A stretch of 5,301 bases of DNA from an uncultured Oscillibacter sp. (GCA_910587875.1 CAJUOD010000168.1:1-5301); one strand, 5' to 3'; counted from the first letter of the stretch, positions 1 through 5,301 are shown. Notes: generated from the sequence alone by a model not told the origin. Translations and numbers: made by a program.

Positions 1-37
1 TGTGTGACTGGAGTTCAGACGAGTGCTCTTCCGATCT
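1..37. other. Illumina TruSeq adapter remnant at contig end
   Basis: Bases 4-37 match the 34-nt TruSeq index/read-2 adapter (GTGACTGGAGTTCAGACG... ending GCTCTTCCGATCT) at 33 of 34 positions; the one difference is A at 22 where the adapter has T. Bases 1-3 sit where the end of the index would be. This is library-construction sequence, not genome. It supplies the last few codons and the stop (complement of 15-17) of the apparent glucosidase reading frame, which should be ignored. Genomic sequence begins at about base 38. Confidence 0.96.
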
Positions 38-827
38 TCACATGGTCCTTCTGCTGGGCCGTCAGCACATCCATGGGGTTGCAGGACCAGGGGTAGAAGC
101 TGCCGCCGGCCAGCATGCAGCCCACCTTATTCTCGGGGTCGATCTCATGGGCCAGCTTCACCGCCAGGGCGCTGGCCACCAGCTCGTGGTGGGCCGCCTG
201 ATAGAGCACCTTCTCCCGGTCCTCGCCGGAACGGAAGCAGATACCCGCGCCGCCGTAGGGCAGATGCATCAGCATGTTGATCTCGTTGAAGGTCAGCCAG
301 TAGCGGACCTTGCCCTTGAAGCGCCGGAACACAGCCTCGCAATAGCGGAGGAAGGCGTCGATGTTCTTCCGGCTCCGCCAGCCGCCGTGGGCGTCCACCA
401 GGGCCAGGGGCTGGTCGAAGTGGCAGAGAGTCACCAGGGGTTCGATGCCATAGCCCAGACAGGCATCGATCATCTCCTCATAGAACCGCAGTCCCTCCTC
501 GTTGGGCTCCGTCTCGAAGCCCGTGGGGAAAATGCGGCACCAGGCAATGGAGAAGCGGTAGCACTTGAAGCCCAGCTCGTGGAACAGCGCCAGGTCCTCC
601 CGCCAGTGGTGATACATGTCGATGGCCTCATGGCCGGGGAAGTAGGAATCCTCCGGCAGGGTCCGCCAGTCCTTCTCGCCCTTCATGACGGCCATCCGGT
701 CCGGCCCCCAGGGGATCGTGTCCACCACGCCGGGGCCCTTGCCGCCCTCGTTGTATCCGCCCTCGCACTGGTTGGCGGCGGTGGCCCCGCCCCAGAGGAA
801 ATTTTCGGGAAATCCGTTCAGCTTCAT
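38..827 (-). CDS. 6-phospho-beta-glucosidase, GH1 family (3' truncated at contig end)
   Basis: This glycoside hydrolase family 1 enzyme would cleave the cytoplasmic phosphorylated beta-glucoside delivered by the adjacent PTS permease, giving glucose 6-phosphate and an aglycone or sugar. About 263 codons remain of the usual 450-480. The N-terminal GH1 signature is clear at residues 11-23 (LWGGATAANQCEG), with sugar-binding Gln20. His136 lies in LCHFDQP, a GH1 active-site segment, and the acid/base Glu182 is in TFNEIN (family usually NEP). The nucleophile Glu (ENG motif near residue 375) is lost beyond the edge. The start at 827 is chosen because GGAGGG (835-840) sits 7 nt upstream; an in-frame ATG at 854 overlaps the permease gene and has no such site. 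The gene follows the permease stop by 13 nt, so the two are co-transcribed and probably translationally coupled. Specificity for phosphorylated substrates is inferred from the PTS neighbour. Confidence 0.93.
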
Positions 828-834
828 GGTCTTA

Positions 835-840
835 CCCTCC
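835..840 (-). promoter_or_regulatory. Ribosome binding site for the GH1 gene
   Basis: On the minus strand GGAGGG is followed by a 7-nt spacer and ATG at 827. It abuts the TGA stop of the permease gene (841-843), so ribosomes finishing the permease are well placed to re-initiate. This site decides the GH1 start. Confidence 0.85.
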
Positions 841-2703
841 TCAGTTTTCCGCATGGATGATCTGCGCGCCGGGCTTCACCTCTCCGGCGGGAGCGCAGGT
901 GACTTTTCCGTAATCGTCCGCGTTGGTCAGCATGATGACCACCACGTCCGGGTGCCCCGCCGCGGCGATGGCCTTCCGGTCAAAGGTCAGCAGAAGCTGT
1001 CCGGCCTGTACCGTATCGCCCTCCTTGACCTTGGGCGTGAAGCCCGTTCCATTCATCTCCACGGTGTCCACACCCACGTGAATCAGGAGTTCCAGGCCGT
1101 CCCGGCTGGCAAGCCCAATGGCGTGGCCAGTGTCGGCCACCTGGGTGACGGTACCGGAGAAGGGGGCGACCACCTCGCCGTTCACCGGCTGGATACCCAG
1201 GCCCTGGCCCAGCACACCGGCGGAGAAGGTCTCGTCGGGGATTTCCTCCATGGGGACCACCGTGCCCTCCACAGGGGCGGCGACCGTATTCGCGGGGACC
1301 TCAAAGACGGGTGCGGCCTCCTCCTCGGCGGCGGGTTCCGCCTTCTCAAATTTCAGGGACAGCAGGAAGGTCACGACAGCCGTCGCGGCGGCGGAAATCA
1401 GCAGGGCGATGATGATGTTGTAGAAATAGGTCATGGTGTCGTCCCCGATGTACAGCAGCACGGCGGGGATGCCGGAGGAGCCGGTGGCAAAGCGGTGGGT
1501 GTGGGTGACACCGGCATAGAGGCCGCCCAGGCCGCCGCCAATCATAGCCCCCGCCAGGGGATACTTCTTGGGGAGGTTCAGGCCGTACAGCACGGGCTCC
1601 GTAATGCCCATGAGAGCGGTGACGCCGGAGGAATAGCCGGTCTGCTTCGTCTTGGAGTCCTTGGTTCGGACCGCCACCACCAGCGCCGCCACGCCCTGGG
1701 CGATGTTGGAGCAGACGCAGCCGGGCCCGAAGATGCTGTCATAGCCCAGGCTCGCCATCTGCATGGAGCCCAGGGGCGCTACGCCGTGGTGCAGGCCGAA
1801 CATGACCATGACGGGCAGCAGTCCGCCGATGAGCACCGCCGGGGCCCAGCTGGCGTTGGTGGAGAGCCAGTCGAAGACCACGCCCAGGCCCTCGCCCACA
1901 TAGGAGCCGATGGGACCCAGCACGGAGAGGGACAGCGTGCCCATCATCAGGAAGGTGAACATGGGGACGAAGACCAGGTTGACGCTCTTGGGAATGATGC
2001 GGTCCAGCCATTTTTCCACCACCGCCTGGACCAGAATCACCAGGATGATGGGGATAACGGAGGAGGTGTAGCTCACCAGCCGGAAGGGGATGACGCCGAA
2101 GAAGTTCACGGGGTCCCCCGCCGCCACCAGCGCGCCCCAGCTGCTGTGGAGCATGATGGCCGCCGTACCCATGGCCAGGATGACGTTGCACTTCATCTTT
2201 TTCGCCGTGGTGTAGGCCAGCAGCATGGGCAGGAAGGCGAAGGTGCCGTCGGCGAAGAAGTTCAGGATGTAATAGGTCTGGGACTGGTTATCCACCAAAT
2301 GGAAGGTGACCAGGAGGGCCAGGAGGGCCTTCACCATGCCCGCGCCGGAGAGGGCCGGGATGATGGGCTGGAAGACGCTGGAGATGAAGTCGATGAGGGT
2401 GTTCAGGGAGAACTTCCGCTTCTCAGCGGGGGCGTCCGCCGCGCCGCCCTTGTTGGGGAGGAGTTTCTCCACCTCCTCGAAGACGTCCTTCACGTGGAGG
2501 CCAATGACCACCTGGAGCATCCCGCCGCTCTCCACCACCTGGGCCACGCCGTCCAGGGCATTCAGCGCGGCTTTGTCCGCCTTGCCGTAGTCCGTCAGGT
2601 TGAAGCGGAGGCGGGTCTGGCAGTGCCGGGCGGCGGTGATGTTTTCCGGTCCGCCTACGCCCTTCACCACGTTGGCCGCCAGCTGCTCATACTGCTTGCT
2701 CAT
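841..2703 (-). CDS. bglF: Beta-glucoside-specific PTS permease, EIIBCA fusion
   Basis: A 620-residue inner-membrane phosphotransferase permease (BglF/BglP type) that imports a beta-glucoside and phosphorylates it at the expense of phospho-HPr. Domain order is B-C-A. EIIB (about 1-85) carries the phospho-cysteine Cys28 in HCQTRLRF. EIIC (about 100-455) is a multi-helix membrane domain with the substrate-loop motif GITEP at 366-370 and HHGVAP at 305-310. An Ala/Glu-rich linker spans about 455-475. EIIA (about 476-620) resembles IIA-Glc, with His527 (GHAIGL) and phosphorylated His542 (IHVGVDTV). Length is normal (about 610-630) and all phosphorylation residues are present. The start at 2703 (MSKQYEQL) fits the family N-terminus; an in-frame GTG at 2724 has no ribosome site. 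The beta-glucoside call rests on the B-C-A order and the adjacent GH1 gene; cellobiose, salicin or arbutin cannot be told apart. Genes of this type are often controlled by a BglG/LicT antiterminator, but none is visible here. Confidence 0.93.
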   Translation of the reverse strand: MSKQYEQLAANVVKGVGGPENITAARHCQTRLRFNLTDYGKADKAALNALDGVAQVVESGGMLQVVIGLHVKDVFEEVEKLLPNKGGAADAPAEKRKFSLNTLIDFISSVFQPIIPALSGAGMVKALLALLVTFHLVDNQSQTYYILNFFADGTFAFLPMLLAYTTAKKMKCNVILAMGTAAIMLHSSWGALVAAGDPVNFFGVIPFRLVSYTSSVIPIILVILVQAVVEKWLDRIIPKSVNLVFVPMFTFLMMGTLSLSVLGPIGSYVGEGLGVVFDWLSTNASWAPAVLIGGLLPVMVMFGLHHGVAPLGSMQMASLGYDSIFGPGCVCSNIAQGVAALVVAVRTKDSKTKQTGYSSGVTALMGITEPVLYGLNLPKKYPLAGAMIGGGLGGLYAGVTHTHRFATGSSGIPAVLLYIGDDTMTYFYNIIIALLISAAATAVVTFLLSLKFEKAEPAAEEEAAPVFEVPANTVAAPVEGTVVPMEEIPDETFSAGVLGQGLGIQPVNGEVVAPFSGTVTQVADTGHAIGLASRDGLELLIHVGVDTVEMNGTGFTPKVKEGDTVQAGQLLLTFDRKAIAAAGHPDVVVIMLTNADDYGKVTCAPAGEVKPGAQIIHAEN

Positions 2704-2715
2704 AACTTGCGCACA

Positions 2716-2721
2716 TCCTTT
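2716..2721 (-). promoter_or_regulatory. Probable ribosome binding site for the PTS gene
   Basis: On the minus strand AAAGGA precedes ATG at 2703 with a 12-nt spacer, longer than at the other genes here (7-8 nt). It is the only Shine-Dalgarno-like stretch before this start, so initiation may be weaker. Confidence 0.5.
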
Positions 2722-2728
2722 CACGTCT

Positions 2729-2745
2729 CAAAAGTTGTTCTTTTG
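2729..2745 (-). repeat. Short inverted repeat in the PTS leader
   Basis: CAAAAG, a 5-nt loop (TTGTT on the plus strand), then CTTTTG: a perfect 6-bp dyad. It falls about 26-42 nt downstream of the predicted transcription start and 26 nt before the ATG. The stem is A/T-rich and has no U-tract after it, so it is unlikely to be a terminator. It could be an operator half-site pair or may be chance. Confidence 0.35.
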
Positions 2746-2776
2746 GGGGAAATGCGTGGTTTCGCCTGATGTATTT

Positions 2777-2806
2777 ATGATAGCAGAGCAGTATGGGCGG
2801 GTTCAA
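2777..2806 (-). promoter_or_regulatory. Predicted sigma-A promoter for the PTS-GH1 operon
   Basis: Reading the minus strand, the -35 is TTGAAC (2806-2801), the spacer is 18 bp, and the -10 is TATCAT (2782-2777) preceded by TGC, an extended -10. Transcription would start near 2770, giving a leader of about 67 nt. The -35 differs from TTGACA at two positions and the spacer is 1 bp over the optimum. That is typical of a promoter needing an activator or open to regulation, and a repeat array lies directly upstream. Confidence 0.6.
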
Positions 2807-2813
2807 TGCCTCC

Positions 2814-2873
2814 TGTTTCGTCTTGTTTCACCTGAGGGCGTTATCTTGCGGGATTCTGTTTCACTTTGTTTCG
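2814..2873 (-). repeat. GAAACA direct-repeat array, candidate operator
   Basis: On the plus strand TGTTTC begins at 2814, 2824, 2857 and 2867 (minus strand GAAACA): two pairs with 10-bp spacing, the pairs 43 bp apart. All copies therefore lie on nearly the same face of the helix. The proximal pair ends 7 bp upstream of the predicted -35 of the PTS promoter; the distal pair overlaps the last codons and stop of the regulator gene. The arrangement suits binding of a regulator dimer or tetramer, most simply the RpiR-type protein encoded just upstream. The ligand and the sign of regulation are not visible. Confidence 0.5.
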
Positions 2874-3775
2874 CCGGGGTCCATGCCGTCCTCCCGCAGC
2901 TCGGAAACGTCGGAAAACCGCTGGTACTCCAGAAGCCGCCCGTTGTCCACCTTCGTCTTGAAGTTCTCCTGGAAATTCCGGGCGAAGTAGACGGAGAACA
3001 GCACGTTCAGAATGTAGAGGATGGAGGTTTCCGTGGCGAAGGTGGAGATTTTGCTGAAGAGTTTTTCCTGGGAGGAGATGGACAGCGTATACAGGGCGTG
3101 CTTGCGCAGGAAGTTGGTGCCGCAGCTGGTGATGGCCACCACCGGGACCCGGTTTGGCTCCAGAAAACGGAGGACCGTCAGCGGGTCCCGGGCCGGGGAG
3201 TTGCCGGAGTAGGAGATGACGATGGCGCAGTCCTTTTCCCGGAGGGTGGAGGCCAGAAGGCTGTTGTCCCCCAGGGCTGGAATCTCCACCATTCTCCCCA
3301 CCGTCAGCATCCGGCGGCGGAACAGTTCCCCCAGAAGGCTGTTGGGGCTCATGCCGAAGAGGGCGATCCGGTCCGACCGCTCCAGCAGATCCACGATCTT
3401 CTCCACAGTCCAGGGCTTCGTCAGGTCCGCCGTGTCCATCAGGCTCTCCATTTGGAGGCTGCACATGAGGCTGATGATATCCTTGGTGGAGCTGTCTTTG
3501 GAGAACGGAATGTTGGGGTCTACATCGGAATAGTGGGTTTCCTGGTAATGCTGCTCACTGGCAAAGGCCTTCGCGAACTCCCGCCAGCCGGAGAAGCCCA
3601 GCCCCTTGGCAAAGCGAACCAGCGCCGCCTTGGAGGTATAGGTTTCCTCCGCGATCTGCTGGGTGGTGAACTCGCAGAGGCGGCTCTTCTTTTCCAGGAC
3701 AAACTCACCGATGGTCCGCTTGGAATCGCCGCCGCCGGCGATGGTCAGCTCTTCTACTCTCTGTGCCAATGTCAT
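2861..3775 (-). CDS. RpiR/MurR-family transcriptional regulator (HTH_6 + SIS)
   Basis: A 304-residue cytoplasmic DNA-binding regulator. An N-terminal RpiR-type helix-turn-helix spans about 1-75 (TIGEFVLEKK at 21-30; QQIAEETYTSKAALVRF at 39-55, then KGLGFSG). A SIS phosphosugar-binding domain spans about 125-270, with the characteristic ISYSGNS at 187-193. The first SIS glycine loop reads FGMSPNS (140-146) instead of the more usual GxGxS. The family binds phosphorylated sugars to switch DNA binding. Being first in the bgl operon, it most likely senses the phosphorylated beta-glucoside or glucose 6-phosphate and controls the PTS and GH1 genes. The ATG at 3775 is chosen because AGGGGAGG (3790-3783) lies 7 nt upstream; the frame is open for 61 further codons without homology. 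The length is usual for the family (about 280-305). Whether it activates or represses is unknown. Confidence 0.92.
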   Translation of the reverse strand: MTLAQRVEELTIAGGGDSKRTIGEFVLEKKSRLCEFTTQQIAEETYTSKAALVRFAKGLGFSGWREFAKAFASEQHYQETHYSDVDPNIPFSKDSSTKDIISLMCSLQMESLMDTADLTKPWTVEKIVDLLERSDRIALFGMSPNSLLGELFRRRMLTVGRMVEIPALGDNSLLASTLREKDCAIVISYSGNSPARDPLTVLRFLEPNRVPVVAITSCGTNFLRKHALYTLSISSQEKLFSKISTFATETSILYILNVLFSVYFARNFQENFKTKVDNGRLLEYQRFSDVSELREDGMDPGETK

Positions 3776-3782
3776 AGCGGTT

Positions 3783-3790
3783 CCTCCCCT
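3783..3790 (-). promoter_or_regulatory. Ribosome binding site for the RpiR gene
   Basis: Minus-strand AGGGGAGG with a 7-nt spacer to ATG at 3775. It excludes the longer in-frame extension, whose upstream part is the promoter region. Confidence 0.85.
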
Positions 3791-3812
3791 GTTTCGCAAA
3801 TCTTTGCTCCAC

Positions 3813-3841
3813 ATTGTATGGAACTTCTGTCTGGTTGTCAA
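3813..3841 (-). promoter_or_regulatory. Near-consensus sigma-A promoter for the RpiR gene
   Basis: On the minus strand the -35 is TTGACA (3841-3836, perfect), the spacer is exactly 17 bp and the -10 is TACAAT (3818-3813, one mismatch). The start would be near 3806, giving a leader of about 30 nt that contains the ribosome site and one GCGAAACA motif (3797-3790). A promoter this good suggests substantial transcription of the regulator, and read-through into the PTS and GH1 genes is possible because no terminator is seen after the regulator. Confidence 0.8.
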
Positions 3842-3920
3842 TGCCGCTTCAGGATGGCGCAGAGTGTTACAGCATAATTTTTGCCGGCGGGGGCTGAAAA
3901 CACATGGCGGAAATTGCGCC

Positions 3921-3976
3921 GCTATAAACAAAGAGATCTGCAAAGATTTTTTGGGCAAATTTCGATAGTTTATAGC
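3921..3976. repeat. 9-bp inverted repeat, 38-bp separation
   Basis: GCTATAAAC (3921-3929) is the exact reverse complement of GTTTATAGC (3968-3976). The interior includes a run of six T (about 3947-3952) and GGGCAAATTT. It could be a long-loop stem or two operator half-sites. With A/T-rich arms, chance is a real possibility. Confidence 0.35.
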
Positions 3977-4013
3977 CGTTTCTATGTCTGTCTGTGGCTA
4001 ATTATGTGGTCAA

Positions 4014-4081
4014 GAAAATCGGCGCACCGAAAGAGACCCTTCACGAACACAGCGAAGCACTGTGTAATACGCCCGATTTTC
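4014..4081 (+). other. Nested stem-loop element upstream of the CAP gene
   Basis: Outer arms GAAAATCGG (4014-4022) and CCGATTTTC (4073-4081) pair over 9 bp; with C4072 bulged, two more pairs (CG with CG) extend the stem. Inside, ACACAG (4047-4052) and CTGTGT (4060-4065) make a 6-bp hairpin with a 7-nt loop. Two co-located stems suggest a structured leader RNA or a small RNA ending about 100 nt before the CAP start. It matches no riboswitch class I can recall and lacks a U-tract, so it does not look like a terminator. Confidence 0.35.
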
Positions 4082-4170
4082 ACCCCTGTATTTCTCCGTT
4101 TATCCCTATCGACTTTCGTCTCCTGTTCGATATTGTGTCACTTGCGAAACCCACACAAAATACAGAAATC

Positions 4171-4176
4171 AGGAGG
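4171..4176 (+). promoter_or_regulatory. Ribosome binding site that sets the CAP-protein start
   Basis: AGGAGG lies only 2 nt before an in-frame ATG at 4179 but 8 nt before an in-frame GTG at 4185. The spacing favours GTG as the real initiator, giving a protein that starts MTNTKKRI. Confidence 0.75.
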
Positions 4177-4184
4177 AAATGCAA

Positions 4185-4742
4185 GTGACCAATACGAAAA
4201 AACGCATCACCGCTGTACTGACGGCAACAATCCTCGCAACAACCCTCGCTATCCCCGCCACAGCAGCGGAAGCCCCAACCATCCGGATGAGTAGCTACAA
4301 GGGTAGCATCCTGGCAGTGGGAGAGCGCAGTGGCCTCATCATCGGCCCAAGCGGTACGGATTACACCGTCACCTCCAGCGACCCGGACACGGTGGCGGTG
4401 GAGCAGGTGCTGACCTTCTGGGTCGCTGTCGCCAAGACGGTGGGGACTGCGGAGATCACCGCTTCCAACAGTGCCGGGGAACGCGGGAGTGTAACGCTGA
4501 CAGTGGGATCCGCCTCCGCCGCACCGGAAGTCCCTGCCAGCGGGGACAGCGCCGGACTGACGGACAACATGGAGATACAGCAGGAGATGATCCGGCTCAT
4601 CAACGAGGTGCGTCGGGAGAACGGCGCGGCGGAACTGGAGGTAAACGAATCGCTGATGAACGCCGCCCAGGACTGCTCCGCAAAGATGTTCACCGACCAT
4701 GACTTGGAGTATGAGTGCGAAGCGGCTAAACGGTATGGATAG
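4185..4742 (+). pseudogene. Secreted Big_2-like/CAP-domain protein, truncated within the CAP domain
   Basis: This 185-residue frame begins with a signal peptide: KK at 5-6, a hydrophobic stretch at about 8-24, and probable cleavage after Ala-Thr-Ala-Ala near residue 28. A region resembling a bacterial Ig-like Big_2 domain follows (about 58-107; YTVTSSDP at 60-67, GTAEITAS at 87-94). After an Ala/Pro/Ser-rich linker comes the start of a CAP/SCP domain (about 130-185; EMIRLINEVRRENG at 134-147, NESLMNAAQ at 154-162). Such proteins act outside the cell, but their biochemical role is generally unknown. CAP domains normally run about 120 residues; here TAG at 4740 follows only about 55, at the point where homologues usually continue YPYGFG or similar. 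The break coincides with a drop in GC, so the 3' half has been lost or misjoined. It is divergent from the bgl operon and shares a CGAAAC motif in its leader. Confidence 0.8.
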
Positions 4743-4759
4743 TTTTCCTTTTGGCTAAA
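4724..4759. other. Composition and coding junction
   Basis: Around 4738-4745 the sequence changes from GC-rich CAP coding to low-GC sequence (20, 22 and 21 G+C per 60 bases in the three lines from 4741, against 34 per 60 at 4561-4620). A CAP frame from the left and a permease frame from the right both lose their expected continuation here. A 7-bp direct repeat GGCTAAA flanks the point (4724-4730 and 4753-4759). No insertion-sequence end is recognisable. It may be an assembly chimera or a real recombination point. Confidence 0.7.
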
Positions 4760-5301
4760 GAAATTAAATCTCAACCCCAGATTGTCTTTGATAACTTCAC
4801 TCAAATCCGCTATTTCTTCTTCCGAGGTGTCCAAAAGTATAATATCCATAAGACCGTTAAATTTGATGTCCATGTTCGCATGATTGATAAATTTCTCATT
4901 CACTGGAAAGAGGATTGAGAAATTGTAGTATGCTTTGGAGTTGAGGGCATAGAAATTAGAGTGGCAGGCGTTTTGCTTCAACACGCCCTGCACCTTTAGC
5001 GTCAAGGGCCATCCAAGAACAGATTCTTCCAGTTCTATTGTTGCTCCAACGGGATATGTTTTGCTTAACCCTTTTCCTATTAAAACAGGGATTTCCCCGT
5101 CTAATTGGTAATCAAAGCCCAAATCTGTCCCTTGTGAAAGTTCAAATTCATTTAATCTATAATACTGCTCGTTCAGATAGCCCAATGATATTTTCATATC
5201 ATCACCGTTGGGAACAGATACGATAAACCCGTCTGTATAAAAAGCATACTTAAAGCTGCTGTTCAAATAGTCATATACTGCTTGTGTTCCGTTTTCGCCA
5301 A
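4739..5301 (-). CDS. ABC transporter permease, FtsX/MacB-like extracytoplasmic domain (partial at both ends)
   Basis: About 187 codons are open from the right edge (GENGTQAVYDYLNSSF...) to the junction. The order of features fits the MacB-type core domain found between the first two membrane helices of FtsX-like permeases. These are a residue stretch LNEFELSQGTDLG, then EIPVLIGKGLSKTYPVGATIEL (the usual 'viGk.la...piGktI' pattern, around 5095-5030), then LTLKVQGVLKQ. No membrane segment lies in the visible part, consistent with an exported loop. The start codon is outside the window; a TTG at 5266 is not a credible start because the same frame continues upstream. The frame runs on to 4361 antisense to the CAP gene, but that tail (from about PYRLAASH) is an artefact of the junction. 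Partner ATPase and substrate are unknown. Codon use is A/T-rich, unlike the rest of the window. Confidence 0.6.

Larger units (their letters stand above)
3842..4170. other. Divergent intergenic region without a recognised gene
   Basis: About 330 bp between the regulator promoter and the CAP-gene ribosome site. It is more A/T-rich than the flanking genes. Short frames across it show no recognisable protein and no ribosome site. It must hold the plus-strand promoter of the CAP gene, but I find no convincing -35/-10 pair for it. Two imperfect dyads (3921-3976 and 4014-4081) are listed separately. A CGAAAC motif lies at 4145-4150, near the gene. Confidence 0.6.

Noticed and set aside
42..860. A 272-codon plus-strand open frame opposite the GH1 gene
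   Set aside because: Shadow frame with low-complexity translation; the minus strand carries the GH1 signature and acid/base motif.
685..2769. A 694-codon plus-strand open frame opposite the PTS gene
   Set aside because: It is the antisense shadow of a GC-rich gene: its translation is a His/Gly/Asp-rich string with no domain, and the minus-strand frame is an unmistakable EIIBCA.
2698..2808. Possible small TTG-initiated leader peptide before the PTS gene (minus strand, after an AGGAGG at 2816-2811)
   Set aside because: The spacing to TTG is only 2 nt, the codons lie over the predicted -35/-10, and the sequence shows no attenuation-type codon run.
2703..2861. Terminator between regulator and PTS gene
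   Set aside because: No G/C-rich hairpin followed by a U-run on the minus strand; the only dyad (2729-2745) is A/T-rich and lies in the leader.
2600..3877. A 425-codon plus-strand open frame opposite the RpiR gene
   Set aside because: Antisense shadow spanning the end of one gene, an intergenic control region and another gene; no ribosome site or recognisable domain.
3776..3958. 61-codon N-terminal extension of the regulator
   Set aside because: It covers a near-consensus promoter and a good ribosome site, and the family N-terminus begins at the internal ATG at 3775.
4133..4162. TTGTGT ... AAAATA as a promoter for the CAP gene
   Set aside because: Both hexamers match poorly and the spacing is 18 bp; not better than background for this A/T-rich stretch.
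4361..4738. C-terminal tail of the right-hand minus-strand frame, antisense to the CAP gene
   Set aside because: The sense strand has a signal peptide, a Big_2-like region and a CAP motif; the antisense tail resembles nothing and arises only from the junction.

Overview
The window looks like an assembled metagenomic or draft contig from a high-GC gut Firmicute. The gene content (RpiR regulator, beta-glucoside PTS, 6-phospho-beta-glucosidase, secreted CAP-domain protein), strong AGGAGG-type ribosome sites and coding GC of about 60% or more suggest something like Flavonifractor or another Oscillospiraceae. That placement is an inference from style and composition, not from a marker gene. Bases 4-37 match the Illumina TruSeq read-2/index adapter with one mismatch, so the left edge is library sequence, not genome.

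Layout: (1) 38-3775, minus strand, is a sugar-uptake operon read right to left. It runs from an RpiR/SIS-type regulator (3775-2861) through a 157-bp control region to a beta-glucoside PTS permease EIIBCA (2703-841), and 13 nt later to a GH1 6-phospho-beta-glucosidase (827-38) cut off by the adapter. The permease would import and phosphorylate a beta-glucoside, the GH1 enzyme would split the phosphorylated product, and the regulator would sense a phosphosugar through its SIS domain. (2) 3776-4184 is a divergent intergenic region. It holds a near-consensus promoter for the regulator and, towards the right, two imperfect inverted-repeat structures of unknown role. (3) 4185-4742, plus strand, encodes a secreted protein with a Big_2-like domain and the first part of a CAP/SCP domain, which stops abruptly. 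(4) 4739-5301, minus strand, is low-GC (33-37% in the lines counted) and encodes part of an FtsX/MacB-like ABC permease extracytoplasmic domain, open at the right edge and losing its identity at the same place where the CAP gene breaks.

Two things stand out. The first is a compact repeat array, TGTTTC at 2814, 2824, 2857 and 2867 (10-, 33- and 10-bp steps). It lies immediately upstream of a recognisable extended -10 promoter for the PTS gene, and its core, CGAAAC, recurs in the leaders of the PTS gene, the regulator and the CAP gene. It is a candidate operator set for the RpiR protein. The second is the sharp junction near 4738-4745, where two convergent reading frames are both truncated and base composition changes. 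With adapter sequence at the other end, an assembly chimera is the first explanation to test, with a real rearrangement or insertion as the alternative. I see no CRISPR array, tRNA, rRNA, complete mobile element or clear rho-independent terminator.
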